A DNA stretch of 56,315 nt from Bacteroidales bacterium (GCA_013138975.1 WTBR01000088.1:1-56315), one strand, 5' to 3'. Counted from the first letter of the stretch, positions 7,949 through 18,305 are shown. Made by a program: numbers and translations. The notes: generated from the letters alone by a model not told the origin.

Positions 7949-9292
7949 TCAATTCTTCACAATCAATTTACTTGTTGTAGATCCTTGTTCTGATTTAACT
8001 GTAACTAAATATAAGCCATCTTTATCAATAGTTATTGATGTTTGTTTATCATTTGGGTTTGCTTGATAAATAACTCTTCCGATCATATCATCTATTTCTA
8101 TTTCAGTAATGATTTGTGCGCATGTGATATTGAATTTACTTGTAGTTGGGTTTGGGTAAACAGTTAAATCTATTTTTTTATCAAACTCAATAACTTCAGT
8201 AGTCATAAAATAATTTGACAATACATCATACATTGGATTAAAAATTCCAAACCAATCGGTTAGGGTATTTGACATCGTAACCAATGTAAAGTCATAATTC
8301 ATACTATGAAACATATCGGAAAGGTTAGTATAATAGCCATCATGTCCAATTACTCTATCATCGCTTTGTCCATATTGATTATGAATACCTAATCCATATC
8401 CGGCAGTCCAACTATTATAGCTTTCCGGGACAAAAGTCAACATTTCATTTAGCGATTGGGTATTAAGTAACTGACTGCTTAGTAAAGCGTTCAAAAGTAG
8501 TCCGAGATCAGTGGGGCATGAAATAATATTACCGGCTCCGTATGCATAGCTTAGCATAGAGGTTTTTGGCATATCGCTATAGTCTGTTAAACCGCTGCCG
8601 AAATCCCACCAAACGCCTGAAGTAGGTTCTGTATAAGTTTCGTAAGCTCCAAAATAAGTATGACTCATTCCAAGTGGATTCCATATTCGATTTCTTAATT
8701 CTGTATGAACCGGGTTTCCTGTAATTGCCTCAATAATTAAACCCACCAAAACATAATTGCTATTAGAATATTTAAAATCCGTTCCTGCCGAAAAGTTAGG
8801 AACACCGCTAACAATGTTCTCAAGTATGTATTGAGGATTATAAAAGTGGTTGAAATCTGAAGTTATATCGGCTTCACTAGTAGGGACTTCAAGATAATCA
8901 GCAATGCCACTTGTGTGGTTTAATAATTGCCGAACTGTAATTGAGGTATCAAAATCTACATTAAGTGACACATAATCATTCCATGACTGGTCTAAATCAA
9001 TCAAATCATCTTCTACTAGAAGCATCATAAGAATGGCTATGTTGAATTTTGTTATGCTAGCACCATGAAAGACAGTTGTATCCGTTATAGGTATATTCTG
9101 TTTTCCAACCCCAGCGGTTCCATTCCAGAATTGCCCCTTAGGCATTAGTACATATGCCGAAACACCATTGTTACCTTTAGATATACTTTCATCAAGCACA
9201 TTTTGCAATTGATTTGCAAGTACTGAATCAATTTGAGCTTTTACACTTGATGTAAATGATATCAAACAAAGGAAGATTATAAATTTTCTCAT
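7949..9292 (-). CDS. Secreted serine hydrolase (beta-lactamase class C fold) with T9SS sorting domain
   Basis: 447 residues. A signal peptide occupies about residues 1-19 (ending SSVKA). The serine beta-lactamase/penicillin-binding fold follows, with the catalytic SxxK at S79-K82 (SITK) and the YxN triad element at Y175-N177. Residues about 370-447 are a type IX secretion C-terminal domain: VYPNPTTSKFNI, then GRVIYQ, and the terminal GLYLVTVKSEQG..SKLIVKN. The protein should be exported by Sec, passed across the outer membrane by the type IX system and attached to the surface. Its substrate (ester, D-amino peptide or beta-lactam) is unknown. Repeat B lies directly at its 3' side. Confidence 0.85.
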   Translation of the reverse strand: MRKFIIFLCLISFTSSVKAQIDSVLANQLQNVLDESISKGNNGVSAYVLMPKGQFWNGTAGVGKQNIPITDTTVFHGASITKFNIAILMMLLVEDDLIDLDQSWNDYVSLNVDFDTSITVRQLLNHTSGIADYLEVPTSEADITSDFNHFYNPQYILENIVSGVPNFSAGTDFKYSNSNYVLVGLIIEAITGNPVHTELRNRIWNPLGMSHTYFGAYETYTEPTSGVWWDFGSGLTDYSDMPKTSMLSYAYGAGNIISCPTDLGLLLNALLSSQLLNTQSLNEMLTFVPESYNSWTAGYGLGIHNQYGQSDDRVIGHDGYYTNLSDMFHSMNYDFTLVTMSNTLTDWFGIFNPMYDVLSNYFMTTEVIEFDKKIDLTVYPNPTTSKFNITCAQIITEIEIDDMIGRVIYQANPNDKQTSITIDKDGLYLVTVKSEQGSTTSKLIVKN

Positions 9293-9669
9293 TATAATTA
9301 ATTAATAAATTTATTTAACCAAAAATAATTAATTTTAAACAACATTCACTTAATCCAATTAATTATTTTCCCACTATTTTTTATTGTAATATAGACTTTA
9401 GCTGTGGGTTGCGAAACGCAGGTTTTCCAATATTTTTCTAAATTAGAATCGTATTGTTTGATCATACATCAAATAAATACTACATTCACCTGATAAAAAA
9501 AAAGAATCGTTTATCTAAAAAATTAGAAATACATAAACAATAAATATACACACGTTAGAGCCAATAAAAAATAATTACATGCTATGAAACCTCACTATAA
9601 AAATATAATTATTTGAAATAATGCTTAATTGAATAATTGCAAAATTTATAATTCACGATCATTAATATT
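9293..9669. other. AT-rich gap upstream of the serine hydrolase gene
   Basis: I see no gene here. The region presumably holds the minus-strand promoter of the serine hydrolase gene, but no clean TAnnTTTG element was found. Confidence 0.35.
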
Positions 9670-9938
9670 ATGAAATTAATTACGATAAATAGATTAATAG
9701 CTGCGATTTGCATTAAATTTCTTTTTTATCACAAGCAATAAAAACTATTAAAACTAAACAAAATAAGGATTTGTCATTAGGTATGTATTCAGTTTTAAAC
9801 TATGGAGTTTTATTATGTATTATTTATGGTATATTAATTGGTAAGATACCAATGACGCCTGCAAACGGAATAACATTCATATTTACTTCAACTATTTTAA
9901 TATTACATATAAAAGCTGTTTTTAAAACAAACGTATGA
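9670..9938 (+). pseudogene. Frameshifted SemiSWEET-type sugar transporter
   Basis: Two frames join into a SemiSWEET protein. The ATG at 9670 gives MKLITINRLIAAIC. After a frame change near 9710 the second frame continues ISFLSQAIKTIKTK, then NKDLSLGMYSVLNYGVLL, and ends at the TGA at 9936-9938. The motif ISFLPQxIKTIKTKxxKDLSLGMY is characteristic of bacterial three-helix SemiSWEET transporters. Here the conserved proline of the PQ motif is serine (TCA in place of CCx), and the length of 269 nt is one base short of a whole number of codons. A 51-residue remnant from 9783 remains open. A single sequencing error is an alternative for the frameshift, but not for the P-to-S change. Confidence 0.75.
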
Positions 9939-9968
9939 TGTAGCATATAATTAACCATGAGATAAACA

Positions 9969-12900
9969 ATGAATTATCAAGATAAAAGCAAAGAAGAATT
10001 AATTGATGAATTACTTAAAATACAACAAAAGTATAATTCCATTGTAGAGTTATATGAAAAAGACACAAATACCAAAAATGGCATATCAATAATTTTAGAT
10101 GCTAATGGTGCCGCTTGCAAAAATCATGGATACACAGATGATGAATTTATTGGAAAATCTGTATTGGAATTTAGTGATAAAATAAAGCAAAATAAAGAAA
10201 AATCTAAAATCCAAATGGCTCTTGAAGAGAGTGAAAAAAGTTTTAAAGCAATTTTTGAAGAAGCACCTGTTGGAATCGCCTTGATAGACTCTTATTCAGG
10301 ACAATATATTCATATTAATAAAAAGTATTGCGACATACTGTCTTTTACAAAGGAGGAATTGCTATTAACAACCTTCCAAAGTATTACACATCCTGATGAT
10401 TTGCAAGAAAATTTAGATTATCTGGAAAAATTGCAAAACAGAGAGATATCTTCATTTAACATGGAGAAACGATATATCATAAAGGACAATTCTATAATAT
10501 GGGCAAAACTAAATGTTGTTCCTGTTGGAATGGATTCTGAAACTACTAAGAAATACATTGCCATAATTCAAGATGTTTCAGAGCACAAAAAGGCTGAAGA
10601 TCCATTGAAGAAAAGTGAGATCGAGTTAAATGCAATTTATCAAAACGCACCTTTTATTATGTTGCTTGTTGATGAGGAAAGAAGAATTGTAAAAATAAAT
10701 GCTCAAGCACTTTTGATGTCTCAAAAATCCGAAGGTGAATCTCTGGGGCTGCGATTTGGTGAGGCTTTGTGTTGCCACAATGCAGATAACAATTCAAAAG
10801 GTTGTGCCTTTTCTAATATCTGTGAAACTTGTGGAATTCGAAACACGATTCTCGAAACCATAAAAACAGGAAAGTCCTTTCATAAGGTAGAATCTTTATT
10901 TGTTTATAGGGGGACTAATGCTGTTCAAGAAGAGTACATGCTTGTTTCTACTGCACAAATTAAATTATCTGGAGTTAAGAGAGTTCTTGTTTGTCTTGAA
11001 AATATTACTGATCGAAAAAATGCAGAACTAAACTTAAAACAAGGTGAAGAAAAATTCAGCAACATTGCCGAAAATATGCCAGGACTTGTATTTCAGTTTA
11101 ACATCAGAAAAGACGGTTCACTATATTTCAGCTACATAAGCCCTAGTACAAAGGAATTTTTAGGCGTCTCAAACGATTTGTCTAATCCTGACTGGGTCGA
11201 GTTCAAACACATTCATCCCGATGACAAATCAGCCTTTTTAGAATCAATAAAGAAAGCTATAAAAGATAAATCAAAATGGCATTTTGAAGGGCGGGTATTA
11301 ACTGTCGAAAAAGAAACAAAATGGTTTAAAGGAGTTGCTACTCCAATGGCAAAAGAAGATGATTTGGTTTTTACTGGAATATTGCTAGACATTTCCGAAC
11401 GTAGAAATGCAGAGAAAGAGCTATTACGCAAGAAAGAATTATTAAATGAAATAGGGCAGCTTGCCAAAATTGGGGGTTGGGAATTAGAAATACCTTCAAT
11501 GACAGCTTTTTTCACTAAGGAAACTTATAGAATTCATGAACTAAACCAAAACACACCCCCCAATTTAATAGATGGCATGAAATTTTATGCACCTGAAGCT
11601 CAACCAATAATTCAAAATGCAGTTATGGATGCCATAGAACATGGCAAATCATACGATATTAAAATACCATTTATAACTGCAAAGGGAAAACATATTTGGA
11701 TTCGAACATTGGGTCAGGTAGAACAAGAAAATGGAAAAACAACTCGACTCTATGGTGCTATTCAGGATATTACCGAACAGAAACAAGCAGAAGAAAAATT
11801 AAAAAGAAGCGAAGAAAAATTTCGCAGCTTAATAGAACATGCTCCTGATGCAGTTTACCTTTGTAACAATAAAGGTGAAATTCTTGACACAAATAAAAAA
11901 GCTACAATAGATTTGGGTTACACAAAAATCGAGATTACTTCAATGACAATTATGGAAATTGATGCCGATTATCCAACACTTGATACTTTGCAACCAATAT
12001 GGGCTAGTCTGGAACATGCTAAAACATCATTAGTTTATAGTAAACACAAAAGAAAAGACGGTTCATCTTTTCCTGTTGAATTGCACATAAGTCCTATTCA
12101 TCATATGAACAAAAAATTGTATCTGGCATTTGTACAAGACATAACACAGCAAAAGAATGATGAACAGGAATTAAAAAGAAAAGAAAGACAATACCGTAGT
12201 TTAGTAGAAACTTCACAACACCTTATTTGGATATGTAATTTACATGGTAAATTCACATATTTAAACCCAGCATGGGAAAAAACTCATGGATATAAACTAA
12301 AAGAAATGTTGGGGAAACCTTTTTCAGATTTTCAACGACCTGAAGTTTTTGAACGAGATATGGTTGAATTTTCAAAGCTCCTTGCCGGAGGATCGGTAGT
12401 AGGCTATGAAACGAGTCATATTAAAAAGAATGGGGAAGATGTGTATTTAATTTTTAATGCCATACCATTAAAAAATAATGATGGTAAAATTATTGGTACA
12501 CAAGGAACAGCACATGATATTACCGAACAAAGACAGATACAACAAAAAGTGCTGAATGCAGTTATTCAAGCGGAAGAGAATGAACGTAGCAGAATTGCAC
12601 AGGAGCTTCATGATGGAATAGGTCCAATACTTTCAACCATAAAATTATTTTCACAGACATATATGATTTCTGATGACAAAAAATTTAAACAGAAAATTGA
12701 ACCACAAATAATTTCAGGTATTAATGATGCTTTGAGTCAAATTTCCACAATTTCTCAAAACCTTAGTCCTCATATTTTAAATGATTTTGGTTTAAACGAA
12801 GCAATAAAAAATTTCATTAATAAACATATCGAATTAACTAAACTTGAAATTAAATATTCATATCAACTAAAGGGAAGATTAAACAAAGAAATAGAACTTA

Positions 12901-13172
12901 CATTATACCGTATCTCAATTGAATTATTAAATAATACTGTAAAACATGCCAAAGCAACAGAAACAAACCTTTCTATAAGACAAGATAAAGAAAATGTATA
13001 CTTGGATTTTTATAATAATGGAAAAGGTTTCGATTTTAATAAAATAAAAAAAGGTAAAAAAGGAATGGGATTATTCAATATATATAATCGTATTAATTCA
13101 TTAAATGGGAAACTTAGTTTCGTTAAAAAAGAAAGAGTAGGAATTTATTACATTATATGTATACCAATTTGA
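9969..13172 (+). CDS. Multi-PAS sensor histidine kinase (HisKA_3 type)
   Basis: 1067 residues with no membrane segment, so a soluble cytoplasmic sensor. After a partial PAS-like start there are about six PAS/PAC units (roughly 90-210, 218-350, 360-480, 490-605, 612-735 and 740-860), several ending in the D-I-(T/S)-E/D-R/Q PAC signature. The second PAS has a cysteine/histidine cluster (CCHNAD, then CAFSNICETC) that may bind a metal or heme. The kinase core has the HisKA_3 phosphorylation site in RIAQELHDGIG (H881), and an ATPase domain with ELLNNTVKHAKA (N-box) and GKGMGLFNIYNRI. This type pairs with NarL-family regulators, and one follows 127 bases downstream. The signal is unknown. Confidence 0.9.
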   Translation: MNYQDKSKEELIDELLKIQQKYNSIVELYEKDTNTKNGISIILDANGAACKNHGYTDDEFIGKSVLEFSDKIKQNKEKSKIQMALEESEKSFKAIFEEAPVGIALIDSYSGQYIHINKKYCDILSFTKEELLLTTFQSITHPDDLQENLDYLEKLQNREISSFNMEKRYIIKDNSIIWAKLNVVPVGMDSETTKKYIAIIQDVSEHKKAEDPLKKSEIELNAIYQNAPFIMLLVDEERRIVKINAQALLMSQKSEGESLGLRFGEALCCHNADNNSKGCAFSNICETCGIRNTILETIKTGKSFHKVESLFVYRGTNAVQEEYMLVSTAQIKLSGVKRVLVCLENITDRKNAELNLKQGEEKFSNIAENMPGLVFQFNIRKDGSLYFSYISPSTKEFLGVSNDLSNPDWVEFKHIHPDDKSAFLESIKKAIKDKSKWHFEGRVLTVEKETKWFKGVATPMAKEDDLVFTGILLDISERRNAEKELLRKKELLNEIGQLAKIGGWELEIPSMTAFFTKETYRIHELNQNTPPNLIDGMKFYAPEAQPIIQNAVMDAIEHGKSYDIKIPFITAKGKHIWIRTLGQVEQENGKTTRLYGAIQDITEQKQAEEKLKRSEEKFRSLIEHAPDAVYLCNNKGEILDTNKKATIDLGYTKIEITSMTIMEIDADYPTLDTLQPIWASLEHAKTSLVYSKHKRKDGSSFPVELHISPIHHMNKKLYLAFVQDITQQKNDEQELKRKERQYRSLVETSQHLIWICNLHGKFTYLNPAWEKTHGYKLKEMLGKPFSDFQRPEVFERDMVEFSKLLAGGSVVGYETSHIKKNGEDVYLIFNAIPLKNNDGKIIGTQGTAHDITEQRQIQQKVLNAVIQAEENERSRIAQELHDGIGPILSTIKLFSQTYMISDDKKFKQKIEPQIISGINDALSQISTISQNLSPHILNDFGLNEAIKNFINKHIELTKLEIKYSYQLKGRLNKEIELTLYRISIELLNNTVKHAKATETNLSIRQDKENVYLDFYNNGKGFDFNKIKKGKKGMGLFNIYNRINSLNGKLSFVKKERVGIYYIICIPI

Positions 13173-13298
13173 CAAAAAGAAGATTTAATTTAATATTTTA
13201 GTAGAAATATACGGTTTTACTGTTATTAGTAAATTATACTTATTAAGTAAAATTATTTTTTTCAACAAAAAAGGAAATACAATAAGCCTAAGCTTAAT

Positions 13299-13940
13299 AT
13301 GAAAGAAAAGTTAAAAATAGCTATTGTTGATGATCATGAAATGTTCCGATCGGGAATAAAAATGATTCTTTCTCAAAAAGAGGATTGGGAAGTTGTAATA
13401 GAAGCTGTTAATGGCTTATCTTTCTTAAAGAAGCTGGAATATATTCTACCTGATGTAATATTAATGGACATCTCAATGCCTGAATTAAACGGTTATGATA
13501 CTACAGTATCGGCACTGCAAAAGTATCCTGATTTGAAAATTATTATCCTTACTATGTTTAATGAAGAACATTATTATTTAAAAATGATTGAGGCGGGAGT
13601 AAAAGGTTTTATTCAAAAGGCAACAGGAGTTAATGAGTTATTTCGTTCTATTGAAGAAGTAGCAAAAGGAAATAATTATTTTGCTCAAGATTTATTAAAA
13701 AGTATTGTTTTTAAAATAAAACATAAAGATTTTGATGATAAAATCCAACTTACAGATAGAGAAAAAGAAGTACTACATTTTATTTGTAATGGATATACAA
13801 ATAAAGAAATATCAGAAAAAATTTGTTTAGGAATTAAAAGTATAGAAAAATATAGACATAATCTCATTAAAAAGTCCGGAGCAAATAATTCTTCTCATTT
13901 GGTAATGCTTGCCATAAAAAATCAGCTAATCAATTTATAA
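13299..13940 (+). CDS. NarL/FixJ-family response regulator
   Basis: 213 residues, full length. The receiver domain (about 1-120) has the acidic pair D11-D12, the phosphorylated aspartate D57 (VILMDISMP), T85 and K107. The C-terminal LuxR-type helix-turn-helix (about 148-210) reads LTDREKEVLHFICNGYTNKE, then EISEKICLGIKSIEKYRHN. Phosphorylation by the upstream HisKA_3 kinase would allow dimerisation and DNA binding. The gene order kinase-regulator on one strand supports this pairing, although the 127-base gap could contain a second promoter. The target genes are not known; the nearby receiver-only protein and chemotaxis-type genes are candidates by position only. Confidence 0.9.
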   Translation: MKEKLKIAIVDDHEMFRSGIKMILSQKEDWEVVIEAVNGLSFLKKLEYILPDVILMDISMPELNGYDTTVSALQKYPDLKIIILTMFNEEHYYLKMIEAGVKGFIQKATGVNELFRSIEEVAKGNNYFAQDLLKSIVFKIKHKDFDDKIQLTDREKEVLHFICNGYTNKEISEKICLGIKSIEKYRHNLIKKSGANNSSHLVMLAIKNQLINL

Positions 13941-14159
13941 AGACAAATTGTCTTTAATCAATTCCCTGAATAATACATATAAGTTCAGTTTAACTATTCT
14001 ATAGTGTGTTTTTACCATATACTAAATAGGGTTTTTACTAATCGTTAAGTAGGTTTTCTTCTCTAATAAATAGGTGTAATTCTAATCCTTTTAGTGCTTT
14101 ACCTATTGAGCACATTACGAGAATATTGTAATTTTATAGAATATTAAAATTACTAAAAC

Positions 14160-14534
14160 ATGGATATTTTCATTGTCGATGATAACGAAAAATTTAGGGT
14201 AAATCTAAAACTATATTTGGAAGGTTCTCTTCATCATAAAGTTGTTGGTGAAGCATCAAATGGAAAAGAATTTATCGATAGTAATAGTTTCAGTTATGAC
14301 ATTATTTTAATGGATATTGAAATGCCAGAAATGAATGGAATCGAAGCTGCAAAATCGGAAACAAGGAGAGTAAATAATCAAAATATTATTGCAATATCTC
14401 AACATAATGAAATGATTAATTTAAAAGGATTGATTGAGGCTGGATTTAAGGGTTTTGTAAGTAAAGTAAACCTATATGATCAATTGGGAGATGCTATTAG
14501 GGAAGTATCAAATGGTGGATATTATTTCCCCTGA
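14160..14534 (+). CDS. Receiver-domain-only response regulator
   Basis: 124 residues, a lone receiver. The phosphorylation machinery is intact: D7-D8, D52 (ILMDIEMP), S80 in place of the usual threonine, and K102. The sequence is like the N-terminal half of a NarL-family regulator and ends at GGYYFP where such proteins would continue to a helix-turn-helix, so it may be a natural single-domain regulator (CheY-like) or a truncated one. CheW and a chemoreceptor lie downstream, so a chemotaxis or phosphorelay role is possible. A decayed stretch follows directly, which favours recent loss in this spot. Confidence 0.8.
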   Translation: MDIFIVDDNEKFRVNLKLYLEGSLHHKVVGEASNGKEFIDSNSFSYDIILMDIEMPEMNGIEAAKSETRRVNNQNIIAISQHNEMINLKGLIEAGFKGFVSKVNLYDQLGDAIREVSNGGYYFP

Positions 14535-14559
14535 TTAATCTATTTTTAAACAAATGTTT

Positions 14560-14831
14560 ATGAAACAATTTAAAAGCATGACAATTGGCTAATCCTTAGA
14601 GTTTCTGGCTAATAGTATAAAAAAGAATGTTTCAATAATTGTAAAGAATGAAACTATAGCACAAGAAATTTAATTAAATATTTTGGGACAAACTGTAATT
14701 CAGAAAGTGAATTCATTGAAAAGGAAAGTAAGCAAGAAGACATAACTAAAAGTATAAAGGAATTAAATAAATTATTACAACATTATATTTCTGAGGAAAA
14801 TTATAAAATGTGTGCAGAAATAAAATTTTAA
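14560..14831 (+). pseudogene. Degraded coding remnant with a UVR-like end (tentative)
   Basis: The 340-base gap between the receiver gene and cheW reads like a broken gene. One frame begins MKQFKSMTIG, then stop, then SLEFLANSIKKNVSIIVKNE. Another frame ends LNKLLQHYISEENYKMCAEI before the TAA at 14829-14831. The latter resembles the UVR helical hairpin (LxxxLxxxIxxExYExCAEIRD). No intact start-to-stop frame joins them. I cannot name the parent gene. Confidence 0.3.
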
Positions 14832-14874
14832 TTAATACGCAAATAAAGCTTGCACACAACTAAAAATTAAATAT

Positions 14875-15399
14875 ATGAAAGAAAAACAAAATTCATATCT
14901 GTCCTTTACATTAGGCGAGGAAACATTTGCTTCGAATGTTGGCAAAGTGTTAAACATTTTGGAAATGATGAAAATTACAAAAGTTCCAAAATCTCCGGTT
15001 TATATGAAAGGTGTAGTAAACCTTAGAGGTATGGTTTTGCCGATTATAGATTTACGACTAAAATTTGGTATGACACCAATAGAAGAAACTACGAACACAT
15101 GTATTCTTGTACTCGATGTTAAGGTCAATGGCGAGGCAGTAAAAGTTGGAGCAATGGTAGATGCTGTGCAAGAAGTACTTATACTCGACGAGAAAGATAT
15201 TAAGCCGCCACCAAATATTGGAAGCAAGTATAAATCAGAATTTATTTACGGAATGGCTAAAAATGGCGAAGAGTTTATAATGCTTCTTGATATGGATAAA
15301 GTCTTTTCTTCAGATGAGCTTATTAATTTGAAAGATAGTGTTGTAAGCAATGATAAAGTAGATGGACGAGTTGAATTGAATAATGAAAATAATAGCTAA
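14875..15399 (+). CDS. cheW: CheW-like chemotaxis coupling protein
   Basis: 174 residues with a single CheW domain. It begins with YLSFTLGEETFASNV, continues LEMMKITKVPKSPVYMKGVVNLRGMVLPIIDLRLKFGM (the signature VNLRGxVLPIIDLR), and has VGAMVDAVQEVLILDEKDIKPPP followed by GMAKNGEEFIMLLDMDKVFS. CheW links chemoreceptors to the CheA kinase at the cytoplasmic tip of the receptor array. It is followed by a porin-like gene and a chemoreceptor on the same strand with short gaps (24 and 52 bases), so the three may be co-transcribed. No cheA is in the window, so its kinase partner must be elsewhere. Confidence 0.9.
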   Translation: MKEKQNSYLSFTLGEETFASNVGKVLNILEMMKITKVPKSPVYMKGVVNLRGMVLPIIDLRLKFGMTPIEETTNTCILVLDVKVNGEAVKVGAMVDAVQEVLILDEKDIKPPPNIGSKYKSEFIYGMAKNGEEFIMLLDMDKVFSSDELINLKDSVVSNDKVDGRVELNNENNS

Positions 15400-15423
15400 A
15401 TATTAATTTGAAAAACTAAAAGC

Positions 15424-16155
15424 ATGAAAAAATTCTATTTAATTTCTATGATCCTTTTTATTAGTTCAAGTTCATTTGCACAGGACACAAGTAAAGTAGA
15501 GCTTAATTTAGGAACTGATTTTGTTAGTCGTTATGTATGGAGAGGAACAGATTATGGGCGTTCGCCAAGTATTCAACCATATATGTCGGCAACATTTGGG
15601 AAGTTTGAACTGGGAGCATGGGGAGCATTTACTACAAATGGTTTGAATATTCAAGAAACAGATTTGTATTTAACATATAGTATTTCTGATGCTTTTTCGG
15701 TTACATTATTTGATTACTTTTTTCCAGATGATGCTTTAACGATGAATAACTATTTTGAATATACTAATGATAAAACAGGTCACATAGAAGAATTAGTTGT
15801 TTCCTTTAATGGAACAAAAAAAATTCCTTTAAATCTTTCGATAGGAACTATCATCTATGGAGCTGATAAAGTAAACTATTACTCTTTAGATGAGCCAGAC
15901 AATACTGATCTTAATTTTTCTACATATATAGAATTAGGCTATTCTGGTTCAATTGGCAATGGAACTTTTAACACATTTGTAGGATTTACTACACACACTG
16001 GACTATACGGTGAAGGCTTTAATGTAGTTAATGTTGGAATTACAGGTAATAAAGATGTTAAATTGACAGAATATTTCTCGTTACCATTATCATGTTCAAT
16101 AATTTTTAATCCACAAAAGCAAAATGTATTTCTTGTATTCGGTATAAGCATATAG
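15424..16155 (+). CDS. TorF-like putative outer-membrane porin
   Basis: 243 residues. A signal peptide at about 1-19 (ending SSSFA, then QDTSK) is followed by LGTDFVSRYVWRGTDYGRSP, the opening of the TorF/Gcw_chp family of beta-barrel proteins. Alternating strands continue to the end, which finishes in a strand VFLVFGISI, as expected for insertion by the Bam complex. It is probably a small outer-membrane channel; the solute is unknown. Lying between cheW and a chemoreceptor, it may be co-expressed with them, an unusual combination that could mean that entry and sensing of one compound are linked. This link is inferred. Confidence 0.75.
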   Translation: MKKFYLISMILFISSSSFAQDTSKVELNLGTDFVSRYVWRGTDYGRSPSIQPYMSATFGKFELGAWGAFTTNGLNIQETDLYLTYSISDAFSVTLFDYFFPDDALTMNNYFEYTNDKTGHIEELVVSFNGTKKIPLNLSIGTIIYGADKVNYYSLDEPDNTDLNFSTYIELGYSGSIGNGTFNTFVGFTTHTGLYGEGFNVVNVGITGNKDVKLTEYFSLPLSCSIIFNPQKQNVFLVFGISI

Positions 16156-16207
16156 TTTATTTATCCTATTACAAGCAGAAAAAATAAATCTAAATAAATT
16201 ATAAATT

Positions 16208-18256
16208 ATGAGTAAAACGAAGAAATTTGTTTCAATAAAAATGAAACTTGGATTAGTTGTTGGTATGGGAATATTTATCACCATTGCAACATTGGTAACT
16301 TATTCATCATTTTCTACAAGGAAGCAGTTAATTAAGGATGCAGAAGAGTTTGCAGTTGCCGAGGCCAAGAATTATGCCGGAAATGTAAAAGCTCAAATTG
16401 AAATTGCTTTAAATACTTCACGAGAATTAAGTCATGCATTTGCAGCAATTAAAAATACATCTGATCCAATTAAACTTACACGTGAACAAGTATTTGGAAT
16501 GTTAAAAAGTACAAAACGTAAGAACAAAATATTTCTAGGTATATATACCTTATGGGAACCCAATGCATTTGACGGCGAAGATTCTTCTTATGTAAATAAA
16601 GAAGGACACGATGCAACGGGGCGATTTATACCTTATTTCACACAAGATGCAAGTGGAAATATTCAATTAGACCCTTTAGTTGATTATGAGGTTTCTGGTG
16701 CTGGTGATTATTATCAAATTCCAAAATCAACAAAAACAGAAGCAATTATAGATCCCTACTATTATCCAATTAATGGAGTTGAAGTACTTTTAATGTCGCT
16801 TGTAAGTCCAATAGTTGAAAATGGTACTTTTTATGGAATAACTGGAATTGATTTTGGCATTGATTTTATACAAGAATTGGCTGTTAAAGATAAAATTTAT
16901 GACGGAGCAGCAGAATTGTTTATCGTTTCGAATACTGGAACCTATGTTGCACATTCGCACAATCCAGAAATTGTAGGTAAAAATTTAAGTGAAACTTATA
17001 GCGATTACAATCAACAAATATCTAAAATAAAAAATGGCGAAGAGGGGATTTTGTATTCAAAAGATAACCTTGAAGTTTATGTCCCTATTTATTTTGGAAA
17101 AGCTAATACACCTTGGCAAGTGAGAATATCTATACCTAACAGTTTAATATTAGCTAAAGCTAATTCACTTATGTGGATTTTAATAATTGTTGGTTTAATA
17201 TTAGCTTCCTTGTGTATTATTTTAGTAATTGTATATATCGCAAGCACAATTAAGCCTATAATTAGCTTGGTTGATTCAACCGAAAAGTTTTCAAATGGCG
17301 ATATGACAATTGATATTGAAATAGACCAAAATGATGAAGTTGGGAATATGGCGAATGCGCTAAAAATAATGATTGATAGATTGCGAAAAATTGTTATTGA
17401 GATTAATATGGGTGCCGATAATATTGCAACAGCTTCAAATCAGATGAGTTCTGCGGCTCAGCAAATTTCGCAAGGAGCTTCAGAACAGGCTTCATCTGCC
17501 GAAGAGGTTTCTTCTTCTATGGAAGAAATGTCATCAAATATTCAGCAAAATACTGATAATGCAATGCAGACAGAGAAAATTTCTTTAAATTCTTCTCTTG
17601 GAATGAACAATGTCTCATCGGCATCACAAAAAAGTCTAGTTTCTGTAAGAAAAATTACTGAAAAAATTAATATTATTAATGATATTGCTTTTCAAACAAA
17701 TATTCTTGCATTAAATGCAGCGGTTGAAGCTGCCAGAGCAGGAGAACATGGTAGAGGATTTGCTGTTGTGGCTGCTGAGGTTAGAAAACTTGCAGAAAGA
17801 AGTAAAATTGCTTCGGATGAAATTATTGCTTTATCTCAAGAAAGTAGAAACGCAACAGAAGAATCAGGTGAATTGATGTTAAAGATCTTGCCGGATATTG
17901 AAAAAACATCAAAATTAGTACAAGAAATATCTGCAGCATCTCAAGAACAAAACTCTGGAGCGGATCAGGTAAATAGTGCTATTCAACAGCTTAATCAGGT
18001 TACACAACAAAATGCCGCTGCTTCAGAAGAAATGGCAACTAATTCAGAAAAGTTGTCTGAACAAGCCGAGTATCTAAAAGGATTAATTGCATTCTTTAAA
18101 ATTGATGGCAAAGTAGATAAACAATATAAAACAAAAACACAAGCTCAAAAAAAAGCTAAACAGGTAAATGTTAAGTTAGAAACGTATGATTCAAAAGGTG
18201 TAAATATTAATATGGGAGGAGTCGATAAATTCGATAATGAATTTGAAAAGTATTAA
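16208..18256 (+). CDS. Methyl-accepting chemotaxis protein with dCache sensor
   Basis: 682 residues. A membrane segment at about 13-33 is followed by a periplasmic double-Cache-like domain (about 40-310; [44 protein letters not shown]). A second membrane segment (about 318-344), a HAMP domain and the signalling domain come next. The receptor tip [20 protein letters not shown], followed by [18 protein letters not shown] (from about residue 495), is fully conserved. It should sense a small external ligand, often an amino or organic acid in this family, and regulate CheA through CheW. The last 50 residues are polar with no pentapeptide tether. A strong terminator follows. Confidence 0.9.
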   Translation: MSKTKKFVSIKMKLGLVVGMGIFITIATLVTYSSFSTRKQLIKDAEEFAVAEAKNYAGNVKAQIEIALNTSRELSHAFAAIKNTSDPIKLTREQVFGMLKSTKRKNKIFLGIYTLWEPNAFDGEDSSYVNKEGHDATGRFIPYFTQDASGNIQLDPLVDYEVSGAGDYYQIPKSTKTEAIIDPYYYPINGVEVLLMSLVSPIVENGTFYGITGIDFGIDFIQELAVKDKIYDGAAELFIVSNTGTYVAHSHNPEIVGKNLSETYSDYNQQISKIKNGEEGILYSKDNLEVYVPIYFGKANTPWQVRISIPNSLILAKANSLMWILIIVGLILASLCIILVIVYIASTIKPIISLVDSTEKFSNGDMTIDIEIDQNDEVGNMANALKIMIDRLRKIVIEINMGADNIATASNQMSSAAQQISQGASEQASSAEEVSSSMEEMSSNIQQNTDNAMQTEKISLNSSLGMNNVSSASQKSLVSVRKITEKINIINDIAFQTNILALNAAVEAARAGEHGRGFAVVAAEVRKLAERSKIASDEIIALSQESRNATEESGELMLKILPDIEKTSKLVQEISAASQEQNSGADQVNSAIQQLNQVTQQNAAASEEMATNSEKLSEQAEYLKGLIAFFKIDGKVDKQYKTKTQAQKKAKQVNVKLETYDSKGVNINMGGVDKFDNEFEKY

Positions 18257-18305
18257 AAAATATAAAATTATGAGCTAATTATATTCTCAATTAGTTTAAA
18301 ACATA

